DNA of 64,000 bases from assembly GCA_021234155.1 (NCBI GenBank), contig JAJEKV010000046.1, positions 3,820,665 through 3,884,664 on the forward strand, written 5' to 3'. Below are positions 1-11,917 of the stretch, in pieces (within the stretch, counting starts at the first letter, position 1; each line of letters starts with the position of its first letter). The stretch is from Isoetes taiwanensis (Eukaryota; Streptophyta; Lycopodiopsida; Isoetales; Isoetaceae). The notes below the pieces were generated by a model, which saw only the letters and a list, made by a program, of their open reading frames with translations, searched no databases and was not told the DNA's origin. The position numbers and the translations under genes were made by a program.

Positions 1-92
1 ATGGCAAACAAGGCCCGCGTCCTGTTCTTAAGAAGCCACCTCGCGCGCCTCAGCAATCACGTTATCAACCAGCTCCTGCCAATCAACCTCAG

Positions 93-749
93 ATGGATCA
101 ACAAGCACAGGAAGAAATTTTTCAGGCTCTTAATCCTCCAGTCCAGCCATCAAATTGGGTTGGTTTGGTTTCACGCCAGACCAGGGCATCACGTCCCTTA
201 ACCATTATTCCTAATGGCACGCAACCTGCCTTTGCAATCGACACCATTCCTCATGACGAGGAAAAAAAGGTTCACTTTGCACCTGACTTGGAGAAACTCA
301 TGCCGCATGTCATGCCTAAAGTTCGCCAAAGCATTTTGAACCTCATGCAAGCTGCTGAAGGCCGCACGTTGGCTAAAGTACATGCCACCACCAGAGCTCA
401 ACAACGACAAGATCCTCCTTCCACATCTCAACCTCCACGCTCTCAGACATATCCAAATATTGCTGCAGAGGTTGACCTACTCAAAGAAGTTGCTGCTTCA
501 TTACCACGCACTCCAGCACCCGTGGATCCCGCAGATCCTTTTTCTCATGTGCCTTTGGAACTCCAAGAGGAGCTGGCAAAAATCAAAATTCCCTTAAGTT
601 TGGCAACAATTTTGAAACTCGTCACGCTCTCAAGGACCGCCATTACCACCCCGATTGCTTTGGTTGGGGCTGTTGCTACCTCTACACCCACGGTCCATGC
701 CACGTGGGTAATCAACAAGTCAACCATGTTCAAATTGATTCGGAGGTAG
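93..749 (+). pseudogene. gag-like region of the gypsy element
   Basis: This is an open frame of 218 codons at the 5' end of the gypsy remnant. It is rich in proline, glutamine and charged residues and has no recognisable enzyme motif. Placement directly upstream of a protease-like segment is the reason for calling it gag or the gag-pol linker. No CCHC zinc knuckle is visible. The C-terminal part changes frame near 700, where the protease-like reading takes over. The N-terminal part of gag probably lies to the left of base 1. Confidence 0.45.
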
Positions 750-1207
750 CGCAGTTAATCTCATCACGGATAAACTCCGCCAAACAAATGGGCATCAAAG
801 AACTCTATCATGCCCCATATGACATCAAATTGGCTAATGGCCATATCCGCGAGACCTCAAGGCGTCCACGCCTCTTCTTCACATCAACATTGGTGACCTC
901 CCCCCTTGGAATTTGGTGTTTGGAAGGCTGGGGAAGATCCGGTGATTATGAAATGTTGGTCGTGAGACCTTTTCTCCGCCAGGCCAAGAGCATCCATTAC
1001 TGGGCCACGGATCAGTTAGTCATCACAGATGGTCACCTTAATGCCACTATGGACTTGGAAACCGGTAAGATCATTTCGGTAGACAATGCTAAACCCTCTC
1101 TCTCGACGATTACGAGGAAGCCCGAATATCTATCAAGTTCGGGCTCCACTGCTGAGTCTACCTTTGTCATCCCTACCCCATATATGCTGATCCTTGGGGA
1201 GAAATGA
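704..1207 (+). pseudogene. Retropepsin-like (aspartic protease) region of gypsy pol
   Basis: This stretch reads like the protease domain of plant Ty3/gypsy elements. A segment around 770-850 contains GIKELYHAPYDIKLANGHI. It is followed at about 945-1000 by a motif of the type YEMLVVRPFLRQA, the family's usual position for Y-D-M-L-[LV]-G-R-P-[FW]-L. The catalytic D-[ST]-G is not clear: the expected position reads IDSEVAQLISS, so the site is degraded or altered. A stop ends the frame at 1207, and later pol sequence is in other frames. The protease would have cut the gag-pol polyprotein inside virus-like particles. It is almost certainly inactive here. Confidence 0.6.
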
Positions 1208-1535
1208 CTCTTGATCAGGACTTGCCGGTGGCGGCTTTGCTAGACCTACCTGGCTCCTTGCAATCGAATTCAACGGGTTGATCACTTTTCCGATGTGGAC
1301 TCTCCTGCAGCTCCTGTAGATGTACACACGGTCATGAAGCAACCTGCAGCGATGAAACTCAGCAACCTCTCTTTTTCACCATGCAGGTGCCACGCATCTG
1401 TTATGCTTCAACCTCCGCACACATTGTCGGGACACCGTAAGTGATACCCCATATTCAGACTCAAGTCGAGATAGTGGGCGTAGGCAATAATCAGCTGTCC
1501 GCATTGCTCAAATCTTCCGCCCTATCGCAGAACAA

Positions 1536-1751
1536 ATGTGGTCACACGCCTTCAAAAGTTCAAAACACATTTTAAGCCGGAGCTACAGATCTTCTGGGAT
1601 CAACAAAACCTTGGGGAACTCACCATTCCCTACCAAATCGATGCACGCCCAAGATAGCAACGACATTTGCGGCTCAACCCCACCACAGGATCGTGGTCAA
1701 GGCGAAATTGACAAACCTTGCCGCGCAGGTTTGATCTATGAGGTCAAACAT
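1536..1751 (+). pseudogene. gypsy pol, linker and N-terminal edge of reverse transcriptase (left half of split)
   Basis: Just before the poly-T tract the plus strand reads GLIYEVKH, matching the segment before the first RT block of plant gypsy elements (usually followed by a tryptophan-containing WVSP-type motif and then K-x-NGK-x-R-x-C-x-D). The continuation is found at 2828, after a 1.07-kb insertion. The preceding sequence includes FWDQQNLGELTIPYQIDA in another frame, consistent with the pol linker. Frames shift within this segment, so it was already degraded or has decayed since. Confidence 0.6.
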
Positions 1752-2819
1752 TCTTTTTTTTTTTTGGGAACGGGTGTATTTTTTGTATTAAATATATAAA
1801 AAAGATACAATGTTTCAAAACAAAAACACAACTTCTTCATTCTGTTTTGCGTAAAACTTAATGCTCTGGTAGTCACCTTGAAAGCTCATTCCTTCCGCAT
1901 CAAACCGCATCTAAATGATGATCCAAGGAAGCCAACCGCAAATGAAACCTGATCAAAGAAATAACCTGAATAACAAAAGGAACCCAAAATCTGCTGATGC
2001 AATGTCGAGGCCGCCTTGCTTTTGCAAGATAAGGTCCCTAGCTCTACCTGAGATAAGAGATCTTGAAGAACATACACCCCATTCATCTAGGAGCTTATCC
2101 CTAGGTAGACTTAAATAGAAAATGCCATCTACCAAAAGGCCGCATTGTTGGGAGTGCCTTGATTATATCAACAAATTCTCGAGAATTTCTCAAAGCCGCA
2201 TCACGATGAGGAGGCTCTAAGAACATATAGCCCATTCTCTGAGAGCTCATCCCCGTGTAGACTAAACTAAAATACTCCACTACTGCAGCTAATAGTGAGA
2301 AATTCCTTTGTTCAAAAATTGTACTTCCTGTAATTCCTCCCATAGGATCTTTCTAATCATCAATTCTGAGAATCTTTACGCTGCAAGAAAAAGAGCGGAA
2401 TGGAGGGCCATAGATAAATTCTTTCCAAGAAGAACAGATTTTGATTTCCCCTGTTGAAAATAGAGTGCAAATAAACTTCTTTACCTAAACTTCTTTGCAG
2501 ATTGCTCAAATCTTATAGGCCAAAGATCCAAACGGACCTACCATTTCGCGTTCGTGGACATAGTGCAAGCACCAAAGAATGAAACCCCTCAAGAGGATTA
2601 CCGCTACAAGACTGCCCGAAAAGAAAGGAATTTGCAAAATTTCAACAGATCTTTCCTTCGCGCATCAAATGAAGAATCCGCCCAGCCTAGCTCCTTAAAC
2701 ATGCTTTGCCTCGCAGAATCGATCCGCTGTGCTGGTCGGTGAAGGGTAAGTCGCTGCCCTAGCCGGCCAAGAACAGCCATAACGGCCGCATGCGCCACAC
2801 AATTTTGTGTGAGGCTCTT
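1752..2819 (-). mobile_element. Poly(A)-tailed retroposon inserted in gypsy RT
   Basis: This 1,068-bp block separates two parts of one RT coding region. It is bounded by the direct repeat TCAAACAT (1744-1751 and 2820-2827). At the left end is a run of about 12 T, which is a poly(A) tail if the element lies on the minus strand. An 8-bp target duplication and A-tail fit LINE-machinery insertion. Inside are two diverged internal repeats: each reads roughly 'AAGAACATA..CCCATTC' followed by 'GAG(C)TTATCCC/CTCATCCC' and 'GTAGACT' (near 2065-2110 and 2220-2265). No RT or endonuclease motif is visible, so it is either a 5'-truncated LINE 3' region or a retroposed transcript. Confidence 0.75.
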
Positions 2820-2827
2820 TCAAACAT

Positions 2828-3500
2828 GGATGGGTGAGCCCCATCGCCATTGCACTCAAACACAATGGTAAGATCCGCTTATGCGGACTCAAAACTCAAT
2901 CCCGAATCCGGAGGCGTGATCATTTTCCACTTCCCTTCACGGCACTACCTTGAAGAGGTAGCTGGACATGAGATGTACCCTTCATGGATGGTTTTAAAAC
3001 CACAATCAGATCTCAATCAAAGAATCGATCAACTCAAAACTACTTTCACCACCCCGGCACTTTTGCCTACAAGGTGGTTCCCTTTTGGCTTATCAAACTC
3101 TCCATCCACGTTTCAGCGTGTCATGCTCTCGGTTTTCATGATTTCATGAAGGAAAATCCCTTCTTAAAATTTTTCAAGATGATTTCTCGCCTCGGTTCCA
3201 TGGCTGACCATTTGGATAAATTGGAACTTCGTCTTTCAGAAATGTGATGAGTCCGGCATTAGTCTCAATCGAGAAATGCACCTTTTTGTGTCACCTCGGT
3301 GTTACATTGGGACACGTTGTCAACAAAAAGCGGGGTATCACCATAGATCCTCGCCAAAATCGGTTGTGTGCTCAAGGCTCAAGCACCAGCCAATATCAAG
3401 GGAGACATCTTTCCCCGGTAAGGTCAATTATTACTCCACCTTCATTCACGGACTAGCGATAATTTGCACCCCATTCATAAACTCACGGTGATGAATCCAC
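2828..3500 (+). pseudogene. gypsy reverse transcriptase (right part of split)
   Basis: Downstream of the insertion the reading resumes with WVSPIAIALKHNGKIRLCAD, the first conserved RT block. Then come a block around 2950-3000 (EEVAGHEMY, followed by a MDGF-like motif), QLKTTFTTP, and the PFGLSNSPSTFQRVM block at about 3080-3125. A later block reads HLGVTLGHVV at about 3290-3325. The expected catalytic YxDD region (near 3160-3190) falls in a frameshifted stretch and is not clear. RT would copy element RNA to DNA. At least four frame changes make it non-functional. Confidence 0.8.
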
Positions 3501-4000
3501 ACGAGCTTGACTTCCCAGTGATTTTATTTGCTTTCCAACGGTTGAAGCTTTTGCTTACTCGGCCGGTTCTTGTTCCTCCTCAATGGGACAAGCCCTTTCA
3601 TGTTCATGTCGATGTCTGCGGCGTTTGCTATTGGAGCTGTTCTTTCTCAAAGAATATGATGCGCTGCCCGACAAACCAAAAGCCCGTCGCCAAATATTTA
3701 AAAACTCAATTCTGCGGCGCAACTACTCTGCCAGAAGCGTGAAGCTTTGGGTCTAATTTTACGTGTCCAACACTTCCGTCACTATCTTTTTGGGCAGTCG
3801 GATCAAATTCTTTGTTGACCACCAAGCACTTCTTTATTTGATCAACAAATCCACGCCCGCGGGCGCATTGCTCGTTGGGTCCTTCTTACCGCAAGATTTT
3901 GAAATTGTTCACAAAGGCGGACAAATCTCATGTTATCCCGGATTATCTTTCCGCATCCACACAAATGATCCCTCCATTGGAGTCTCAGGCGCCTTTCGGC
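3500..4000 (+). pseudogene. gypsy RNase H region
   Basis: The segment PVLVPPQWDKPFHVHVD (about 3565-3612) matches the start of the RNase H domain of Ty3/gypsy pol. The block near 3810-3840 reads FFVDHQALLYLINK, matching the family's [VT]-D-H-x-[AS]-L-x-[YW]-L. This is followed by F-E-I-V-H-K-G and the expected loss of a clean ADALSR motif because of frame changes. The domain degrades RNA in RNA-DNA hybrids during reverse transcription. Frameshifts occur near 3640, 3740 and 3870. Confidence 0.75.
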
Positions 4001-4199
4001 GGCTCAACTTTTTTTGGTCACGGCAACACCACATTGGTACCGACTTTTCAGCGATATCTCCTCCGCGCACACTTCCAGTGAGGAGGATGACCGCGCTCTC
4101 TCCAATAAGCGACAATCCCGTCGACACCCGGTTTCTCCGCCGAGGTCGTGACTACACCATGGTTCGCGGGGACATCTTTACAAAAGGGTAAGGATACAA

Positions 4200-5330
4200 T
4201 CCTTCGATTTGTGTTCTCCCTCATGAAGTCGGATATTGTCCATGAAGCTCATCAAAGGGCTAGGTGGTGGTCATTTTCATGGTGACACCACGGCGCAAAA
4301 ATCCTTCTTGCTGGTTTTTTTTTGGCCACGCTTTTCAAAGGCGCTCACGCCACGCCCGCACTTTGTGATGCTTGCCGGCGTGTGGGGCGCCCGCGGCGTG
4401 GCAGCTCTTCCTTTGGCCGCCCGTTGCCCGCATGCACTTCCCTTGACAAATGGGGAATGGATTTTTGGGACCCATAAATCCTCTGGCGGCACACCGGGCC
4501 AGCTACATTCACAGTTCTCACCGACTCGCTACCAAATGGGCGGAAGCTTGCGCGCTTCCGGACAACAACTGCGGCAAGCACATCCGGGGTCATCAACAAA
4601 TCATCACGCGATTTTGCCCCCCGGAATGATGGGTCGATTGATCGTGGTGTCCATTTTATCAATCATACCATTAAAGAGCGTGGATTATCTCGATACATCA
4701 TCACAAGAGCACCCCTTACTATCCTCAAGGCAATGGTTTGGCGAGAAAGCACCAACAAAACTCACGGTCACAATTCTAAAGAAAATTTGTGGCGCTTCAC
4801 CATGTACCGGCAAAACAAGCTTCCCTCTTGTTCTTTGGGCTTACAATACTTGTTTCAAAATCGCTCACGGGTCACACTCCTTTTCAAATTGGTTTATGGT
4901 CAAGAAGCTCTCATGCCTTTTGAATACATCCTTCCCCACTCTCCGTTTTCAGTAGCTCGCCCCATAATCCGCTTCTTTGCACTCAAAGAAAGGGTATATC
5001 AATTGGAGCGGTTGGATGAACTTCGCGAGGATGCTTATATTGCGTGTTCTTCATGGACACAGATTGCAAAATCTTTACATGACAAGCGTCTAAAGACAAA
5101 AGACATTCAAAGAAGGAGATTTGGTTCTTCTTTATGATTCTCGGTACAAAAATTTTCCGGGTAAGCTTAAGTTTGATGGCTTGGCCCTTATCAAATTGTT
5201 CAAGTGGTTAAACCCGGCGTTTTCAAGGTTAGGTGAGTTAGATGGAACTCCATTACCTACATTGGTTAATGGCTTTGCGCCTCAAAACATTTCATACCAC
5301 CAGCAAGTGAAAATCAACAAACAAATCTGA
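4200..5330 (+). pseudogene. gypsy integrase and C-terminal region
   Basis: The H2C2-type zinc-binding segment is recognisable as GGHFHGDTTAQK, then a W-P motif and a residual cysteine pair region (4260-4400). The core domain leaves STPYYPQGNG in the frame near 4700, the usual motif before the last catalytic glutamate. Further along, LPLVLWAYNT and 'F-x-L-V-Y-G-Q-E-A' (about 4820-4915) match the end of the core. At 5040-5290 the C-terminal part includes LHDKRLKTKD and, in another frame, a motif with R-Y-K-N-F-P-G-K-L and LDGTPLPTLVNG. Integrase inserts element DNA into chromosomes. Multiple frameshifts show that it is dead. Confidence 0.75.
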
Positions 5331-8300
5331 TTCAAGACACAAAACACAGCGAGATAGTGACTAAAAGCGGTGGCATATTTATATTATAGGTGGAATTTTT
5401 TTTTTACAAAATGTGGGCACGACCGGCTATTTCCGCTATAGACTTTGCCCTATATACAAAAAACAGACTCGAGCCCTATCTACTATGTCCTAAGAAGAAA
5501 ACCCTCTACTCGGGTTGGGCGTGGCGGTGATCGCGAAGATGTGGTAGAGGTTATGCTCGAGGTCCCAGCGAAGATCGCGAGAATCACCTCCATCCGTTGG
5601 TCTTTGGATCGGGATGTTCGGACATCCGGCACACCAGCCATCCATCGCTCATGACCCGCGATTGTGGCAGGCGCCGAAGGTCAAGACAATCCATCTTGCG
5701 GGTAATCCACTCCCGGACAATTCGAAGGCATAGTGCGGTTATCATGCAAACCGGCCCATCTCTTGGCGCCATTGGATATCTTCGCTTCAATCCGGTTCGT
5801 CTTATATAGCCAATTGAGGAACTCCTTGTCGGCGTGGACTAATCGAAAAAAATGCTAACGTGTTTGCAATGCAAGGCTGTTTCTAAAATGAGAATCTTTT
5901 CTCCCGCATATCTAGCCATGGTACCCTCTAACACATTCGTTTTAATGATATCCCACCAGGTTGCGACATTAAATGCCATTCCTTCTTTTCATACCCATCA
6001 AACATTAATGTGTGTCCTTTGGCCACTGTCACATCCGATCATTCTCTCCGCCTCATCTCCACCCGTTCATTACTTCTCCCTATGTTGTTTGGGGACTTAG
6101 CCAAATTTTTGCCTCTCCATCGCCTCCTTGGCATCTTTTCGACATCTGGCACCATCCGCGGTTCTTTGTTTTAGCCCTCATCATACCCCTTAGCCTCCAT
6201 TTTAAGCCCCTAACCTTTTAGTCTCTCTGCGCCGCCGTCCTCAGTTCTTGGCTCTCGCCTTTGCATCCGCGGTTCTTTTCCAATGCTCTTTGCCATGGCT
6301 GCACCAAAATTTACTACACTTCAAACTCGCTCCCGGGATCGGCTCTTTTTTAGTCGTATCTTTCTTAGCGCCCACTTTCCGAGAAGCCCTTGTTGGCCGA
6401 ATCGTGAAGTCGCGAGAGCGCCCAAGCTTCTGAATTCTCCCAAATGGAACTCCCGGCTCCAAATCGGACCCGGTTGAGCGGTTCATACACTCACATCGTC
6501 AACGGCCCGCATGGATACACCAACGTGGTCGATGGCACCACCATTTACTTGACTCAACACCTGATTTACGAGGTATTCCATCTTCCTTTGCAAAACCCCT
6601 TTCTTGGGCGCCATCACGGGATCTAGATGTCACTCGGTTTTGGTGCACCTTCTTATCAAACCAATGTGCATCGCGACAAATATAGACAAACCCATGAAAC
6701 TTTTGTTAAGTTTACGTAGGCATGAGTTCCTTGGGTATTCTATCAAGAACACCCATATCAATAAACCTTTCTATAATATGGTGCTCAACGCCTACTCACT
6801 CCAACAACCACATTGATTGGCCCCAATTGTTGTTCTCTTGTCTTCTCCAAAGTGGACCATCTTGAGGGCTGCCCCTTCTATCTCACAGAAGTTTCCGGTG
6901 GGAGGCCACCTTCAAGCCATCATCCGTCATTACTTTCCTCCCACACCTCCTCATTCTCAAGATTCCACTCGAAAGTCCCTTCCTCGGACTCACCAAATTG
7001 GCACTTCCGCCCTTCTTCCTCGGTCATTCAAAATTCCGCTCACATGTCAGCTGTCTCCTCCTCTTCCTGAGAATCCAAGCATTCCGGTTCACCCATGTCT
7101 CTCAAAATCATACATACAAGACAGCGCCGGCTCCACCACCCATCCTCGGCACCCTCGTCCTGGTTGTTGTATCGGTATGTTCGGGGATGCCAAGCTGCTT
7201 TGTTATCAAGATCAAAGAATCCCAAAAAATCTCTTATGAATGGAGTTCAAGCGTTCAAAGGGACCTTCAAGGTTCCGCCGTGGGGCATAAAATCAAACCT
7301 TGGTGCGCCCAATCACCCGTCCGGGGCCGCTCTATTAAAGTGCTTATAGATCACCGATTTTTCAGACACATAATAAGCATTTAGCGTGCGGTGCAAGCAC
7401 TGATGAAATATTTTTTGGTTGATTCACAATAATTCTTCATGAAAGTGACTCAAATTTGATCTCCCTAATCGTTTTGCATCTCCAATCTAATGGAAGAGGC
7501 GGCATTTTGTGAGATATAAGCTTTTTCCATATAGATATCACCCATCGTTTTTAGCTTTTCACTATCAATCCTCTATGGAATGATCATCGAAACTTGAGCT
7601 CCCAAAGGCGTTTTGCATCGCGAATCAATGGAGCGAGCCGGCATCAAATTACGTATTGTAGTTTGTAAGATATTAGGCTTTTCGTGTAAAATATCGAAAT
7701 CGTTTTGGCCTCTTCGGTGAAAATACTTAATGGATTTACATGGCGAAACTTGTCCTAGAACGTTTTATGTACTACAAATCCATAGGCGTATGGCAATCCA
7801 TTTCGTCAAGTAGTTTATGAGATATTGGCTTCTGCTCTATGGCAACCTTGATCGAATTTTTCATGATTGTGCTCAAAATATGCTGGGGCGATTAGAAGGT
7901 GCAATTTCATAAGGATCCTTAGTTTTTTTCTTACGATTCCAATGAGCCATAACCTGCGTATTTGGTGAAGTAGATCAAATCATCAAATGGAGTGCCCTTT
8001 ACATTCTGAAGCATCGGGCTCATATCCAAATTTTTATTGATTGATTTTGGCCGGTCCCTAATGGTCGATGTCTTCTCATAGTGTCCATTTGATTTCACGT
8101 GCTTAATATGTGCTTAGCCAAAATATGTACCCCACTAGCAATTTTGTACCCGTGACCTTCAAAGACCAAGGATGCAAGTTCAAACTTTGGAAGGCTATAA
8201 GAAAAGCCGCCGGGGCTCTCTTCTGAGGGGTTGTATAGATCTCAAAAGTCGTGCGAGGGTCAGGACAAACCTACTTGCCCATATCTCTTTGGTAGAAATT

Positions 8301-10385
8301 TTCACTCCAAACCACAATTCGGGGCTTATTGGAGCAAAACAAGTCCTTCTCGAATACCCTCTGGTGACAAGGACAAAAGATATTGCTAAACTCGGCGCCT
8401 TGTACTTCGAGCTTTGTGACAATTCTGACACTCAAGTTCAAAACCTTCACGTTGGCCGTGGCGCTCAAATTGCCTCTTTGGCGGCTCGGCTTTCCACCTT
8501 GAACCTCTCGGCTCCACATCTCTCCAAGATGCGACTACGGAGGTTGAAAGCAGAAAATTCTTGATGTAGCGGAGATCAAAGGGGATTCACTCATGTATAA
8601 GGGGGATATGCCATCTGCGTGCATGGGGTGGCAAAAAACCCCCCGTATATCTGGATTTTAAAAAGCAAATTTTGACCCTTCGAATAAAAATTACCTAGGA
8701 TAGTGCAAAAAATACGAGAAAAAGGACCCCTGCCGGCCAGTATATATACGAAAATGGATCCAAAAACCCCCTCGGAGTGCATGCACATGGTTTATCGCCT
8801 AAAAAGCTGTGAACCCCCTTGGCGGAGATCTCTCCCTCCGCGTCCAACACTTCACCGAAGCAGTCCGTTACCGATCCATTTTTATTAGAAAAGGACATCG
8901 GATCCGTGACCTTGAACATCAACTCCAACAAAATTTCAATCTCTGCTGATGAGGCCCAAACCAAACTTGGAGGGATATCTTGACATTGCCACCAACATCC
9001 CTGTGGACTTCTCTGTTCCTTCCATTATCTTGACTATGTGGTGGCCCGCGGCACCTCTTTCTTTTGAAATGGTATGCGGCCAATGGCAATGTTCATCACC
9101 CGCCACTCCCAAGTGTTTTCCTTCGATCTGGCCGGATCTTTCTATAGAAGACAAGGGTTTATTTTGTGCACTCTTAGTCTTTGATCCCATTCATTGTTGA
9201 AGATCCCGAATTAGTCATCTTCCGAGTTGTTCAGCCCATGGCTTATGTTTTCATGACTACTACCCGGCGGATCTCGGGATAAATTCCCGGATGGACCCAT
9301 CGCGTTTTTAGAGGCAACCCCAATGCCCTTTTGGTTGTTATCACCAACCAACAAATATTTCAGATCCCGCTCGGTCTCGGACTTTTGAGCAAGGTACATG
9401 TCACAATTGGCTCATCACTTTACCTCGCGGCGGTCGAAGCGTTGGACAGGTAAACAAAAATCAAGCACCACATGATCTTGAGTTTGCCCAGATTTATATG
9501 CAGCACTTGGGAGGCTACAATCAACTCCGTGGCCTTACGGAAGCAAGACCATTCCCACGGTTGGGTCAATCCTCCCAACTATCAATTACTCTCTACTTGA
9601 GAATGGGACCATTGGTGTCGTGTTCTTGATCAAAATCTTGTTCAAGCATTCGGGGGACATGGCTCTGCAACCAACGCACACGGGAATGATTCCCTCTCCA
9701 TATGCTTCCTTAGGTGTTCCTCCCGCCCCGGTTCCTTTCTTCCGATTGGCGTCTTCCCCCTTGGACCAAGGTCATGGATGGCCATCTTTGGGTGGACTCC
9801 GCCTCAGATCTCCACCGGATCTCCAGGTGGGATCCCCGATTTGTCGGAGCGCTCCACTTGGGAGGAGAATGCCACTTTGGACACTCCCGAAAATTGGATT
9901 TATATTGGTAATGGCGTGGTTGGCAAAAGCTGCTGATGCCTTGCATGGTCTTGATACCTTCTTACGAGAATCTTTTGCCACCTCACGGATCCCTTGATCC
10001 ACCTTCAAGCTGGTTTTGTCTTTGCTCTCAAATGCATCCTGGTCAGCTCTTTAAATCGGCTGACGTCCAATCTTTCATCTGCAATCCGAATGCGGTGCCG
10101 TGCCTTGGTCTCAAAACCTGCCTTCTCATGGAGTGCGGTTTGTTCCTTGGCCGCCCATCTTTTTGTTGGAAGACATGGTGCGCTCACTTCCTCATTGAGG
10201 CCCATCACGCCTCTAGGGCTCAACACCCCCAGACGGCTCTTCAAACACGCCCGGGACCTTATTGCTCATTACCATAATGGCGCTCGACCTCATTCCCGGA
10301 AGATCACTTTCCAACGCTTTGGTTTCCCACCTCGAAGCACTTCCTCCCTTCCTTGGGGATCGAAAGTGTCATTTGGTGGGGGAGT
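5331..10385 (+). other. Downstream non-pol region of gypsy element, function unclear
   Basis: About 5 kb lies between integrase and the presumed 3' LTR. It has several short open stretches on the plus strand (for example 6444-6626, 6817-7239, 8172-8564, 9620-9997, 9994-10428) with plausible codon composition but no motif I can name with confidence. The piece at 6444-6600 is weakly reminiscent of extra plant proteins carried by some gypsy elements; this is a guess. The stretch 7385-8165 has no usable open frame. It contains several sentences of a repeating style ('GTTTT[GT]..TC..AATC[CA]AT..' and 'GAGATAT[TA]..GCTT') about 120-150 bp apart, suggesting an old tandem repeat. Confidence 0.4.
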
Positions 10386-10920
10386 GTTAGTCTGCGGCCT
10401 CTGGTTCGGGACTATTCATGCATACTGACGGACCAGGTCAAGCTCAAGGATCCACAAATACCCACGGGTCAGCCATCAAAAGCTCAGCAGAAGAACAAGC
10501 GGCCCAGACCACCACCGGTCAAAAGCCTGGGTCCGTCAACAAGAGGCGCCCGCTCGGACAAGTGATTTGCCCGCCACCGGCCGGCGTCGGCCAATCAAGT
10601 GATTCGAGGCACTTCAAGAGGCCGCCAACATTCCCACAAATCGCCCTCCTTCCAGAGTCGGCACGAGATCGGTCAGTGTCTATATTGGGCCAAAGGCCAT
10701 TGTACTATATATATGAGTAGAGCTAGCACATGAGTTTTTAGATGAGTTTTGAGTCTTGTCTCTCTTGATCTTCTCTCGATTACGAGCTCATGTATGTTCA
10801 TCATTGATATCAAAGGAAGCTTATCATTTTCCTCTCCCATTATTCTCTCTTGTTGTTTTTTCTTCTTCTCGTTCTTCTTTTTGCAAATCCCGCTGACATA
10901 GCCCCCTGATTCTCCCTGTT
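10386..10920 (+). repeat. Probable 3' LTR of the gypsy element (approximate ends)
   Basis: A purine-rich stretch with GGTGGGGGAG (about 10375-10384) is directly followed by TGTTAGTCTG, a TG start as expected for an LTR next to a polypurine tract. A TATA-like TATATATGAG lies at 10708-10717, about 320 bp in. A T/C-rich U5-like stretch follows (10745-10880). The matching 5' LTR is outside the window, so the right end cannot be set. Sequence after about 10.92 kb has a different composition. Confidence 0.45.
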
Positions 10921-11416
10921 AGATCCAAGGTCCTCCAGAGGGCATCTTGGCAAGAGTTCCCAACCTGACCCCAAACAAAAATCGTGACTTGAATGAGCTC
11001 CTTTCTTTTCTTCCGGTTGATCCATGGCAGCGGAAGCAGAAGCGGAAGTAGGGGAAGCGGAACCTGAAGCACAATTGTAGGTACATATCTCTAGCTCTTT
11101 TCAGAAAATATAATCCTAATTCGAGCTAGACTTTGCTCATGTGAGGCTTTCTTGATGTTGGAAAAATGTGTCAAAGGCTTGGCTTGATCATGTTAATTGG
11201 CCATGTGTTTCTTCTTGCTATCAAGCCAGAAGCACTACTTTTACATTTGTGTAGGATTATGAAGCAGAAACAGTCTACAGATCATTTTTTGTGGCTTTGC
11301 CATGGCTCGATCTATCAATTGCCTGAAGAAAAGGCCGAACCCAGAGATTCAAGTGCTCACAGCAGCTTGACATCCATTCTCTTATCTACTTATTTAAAAA
11401 GTTTTTGGGTCGCCCA

Positions 11417-11917
11417 CTACAAAAATGTTGCCCTGTTACGACGTCCAGACGTCGTTTGAACGTCGATGAACGACGCATAAAAGTCGTTTAACGACGCCTA
11501 TAACGACGTCTACACGCCGCTTTACCTACGCCGATGCGCCGCTATATGCGTCGCGAATCGGGCTGCCATTTAAAAGCGTGACGTTAACGCCGCTCAACGA
11601 CGCCAGTAGACATGGTTGATGCCACGCTGGCATCACGGGCTGCCGTGACATTGGGCGGGCGCCGATCGGGCCGATGTGGGCGACGAAGCCGGGCGACGTC
11701 GTTCATCGACGAAAAGTACACGTCGACTGTTGACTCCAAAGATGGCGGCGGCAGAACGCCGACATGGCGTGCGTGTTTGACGCCGCTCAACGACGTCCAC
11801 ATGGACGCGGGCGCTTCCGACACGTGGCGTCGACATCCACGCCGACGGGCGCCATCTCACTGGCCGGGCGGGTTCGACATCCACGCTGACGTGGCAGCCA
11901 CGTGTGTAACGTCGTTA
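11417..11917. mobile_element. CACTA-like transposon end with ACGACG-rich subterminal repeats (truncated)
   Basis: The sequence begins CACTACAAAAATG, typical of CACTA (EnSpm) terminal inverted repeats. It continues with about 20 copies of short ACGTCG/GACGTC/ACGACGC motifs over some 480 bp, in both orientations, as in subterminal repeat regions. The matching TTTTTGTAGTG end was not found on the right. The right edge instead abuts exon 3 of the pyrophosphorylase gene near 11918. It is therefore a deleted or partial copy, or a nonautonomous element whose other end was lost. No transposase is present. Confidence 0.6.

Larger units (their letters stand above)
1..10920 (+). mobile_element. Decayed Ty3/gypsy LTR retrotransposon (5' end outside window)
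   Basis: The plus strand carries, in order, a gag-like part, a retropepsin-like part, reverse transcriptase, RNase H and integrase. RT before integrase is the Ty3/gypsy order. The frame changes many times, so nothing here is translatable as one polyprotein. After integrase there are about 5 kb of further, poorly recognised sequence before a region that looks like a 3' LTR near 10.39 kb. The 5' LTR is not in the window. One retroposon insertion (1752-2819) splits the RT. The element boundary at the 3' side is approximate because the LTR end could not be matched to a partner. Confidence 0.8.

Noticed and set aside
4277-4662. Minus-strand open frames over the gypsy integrase
   Set aside because: They are shadows of the integrase coding strand; motifs fit only the plus strand.
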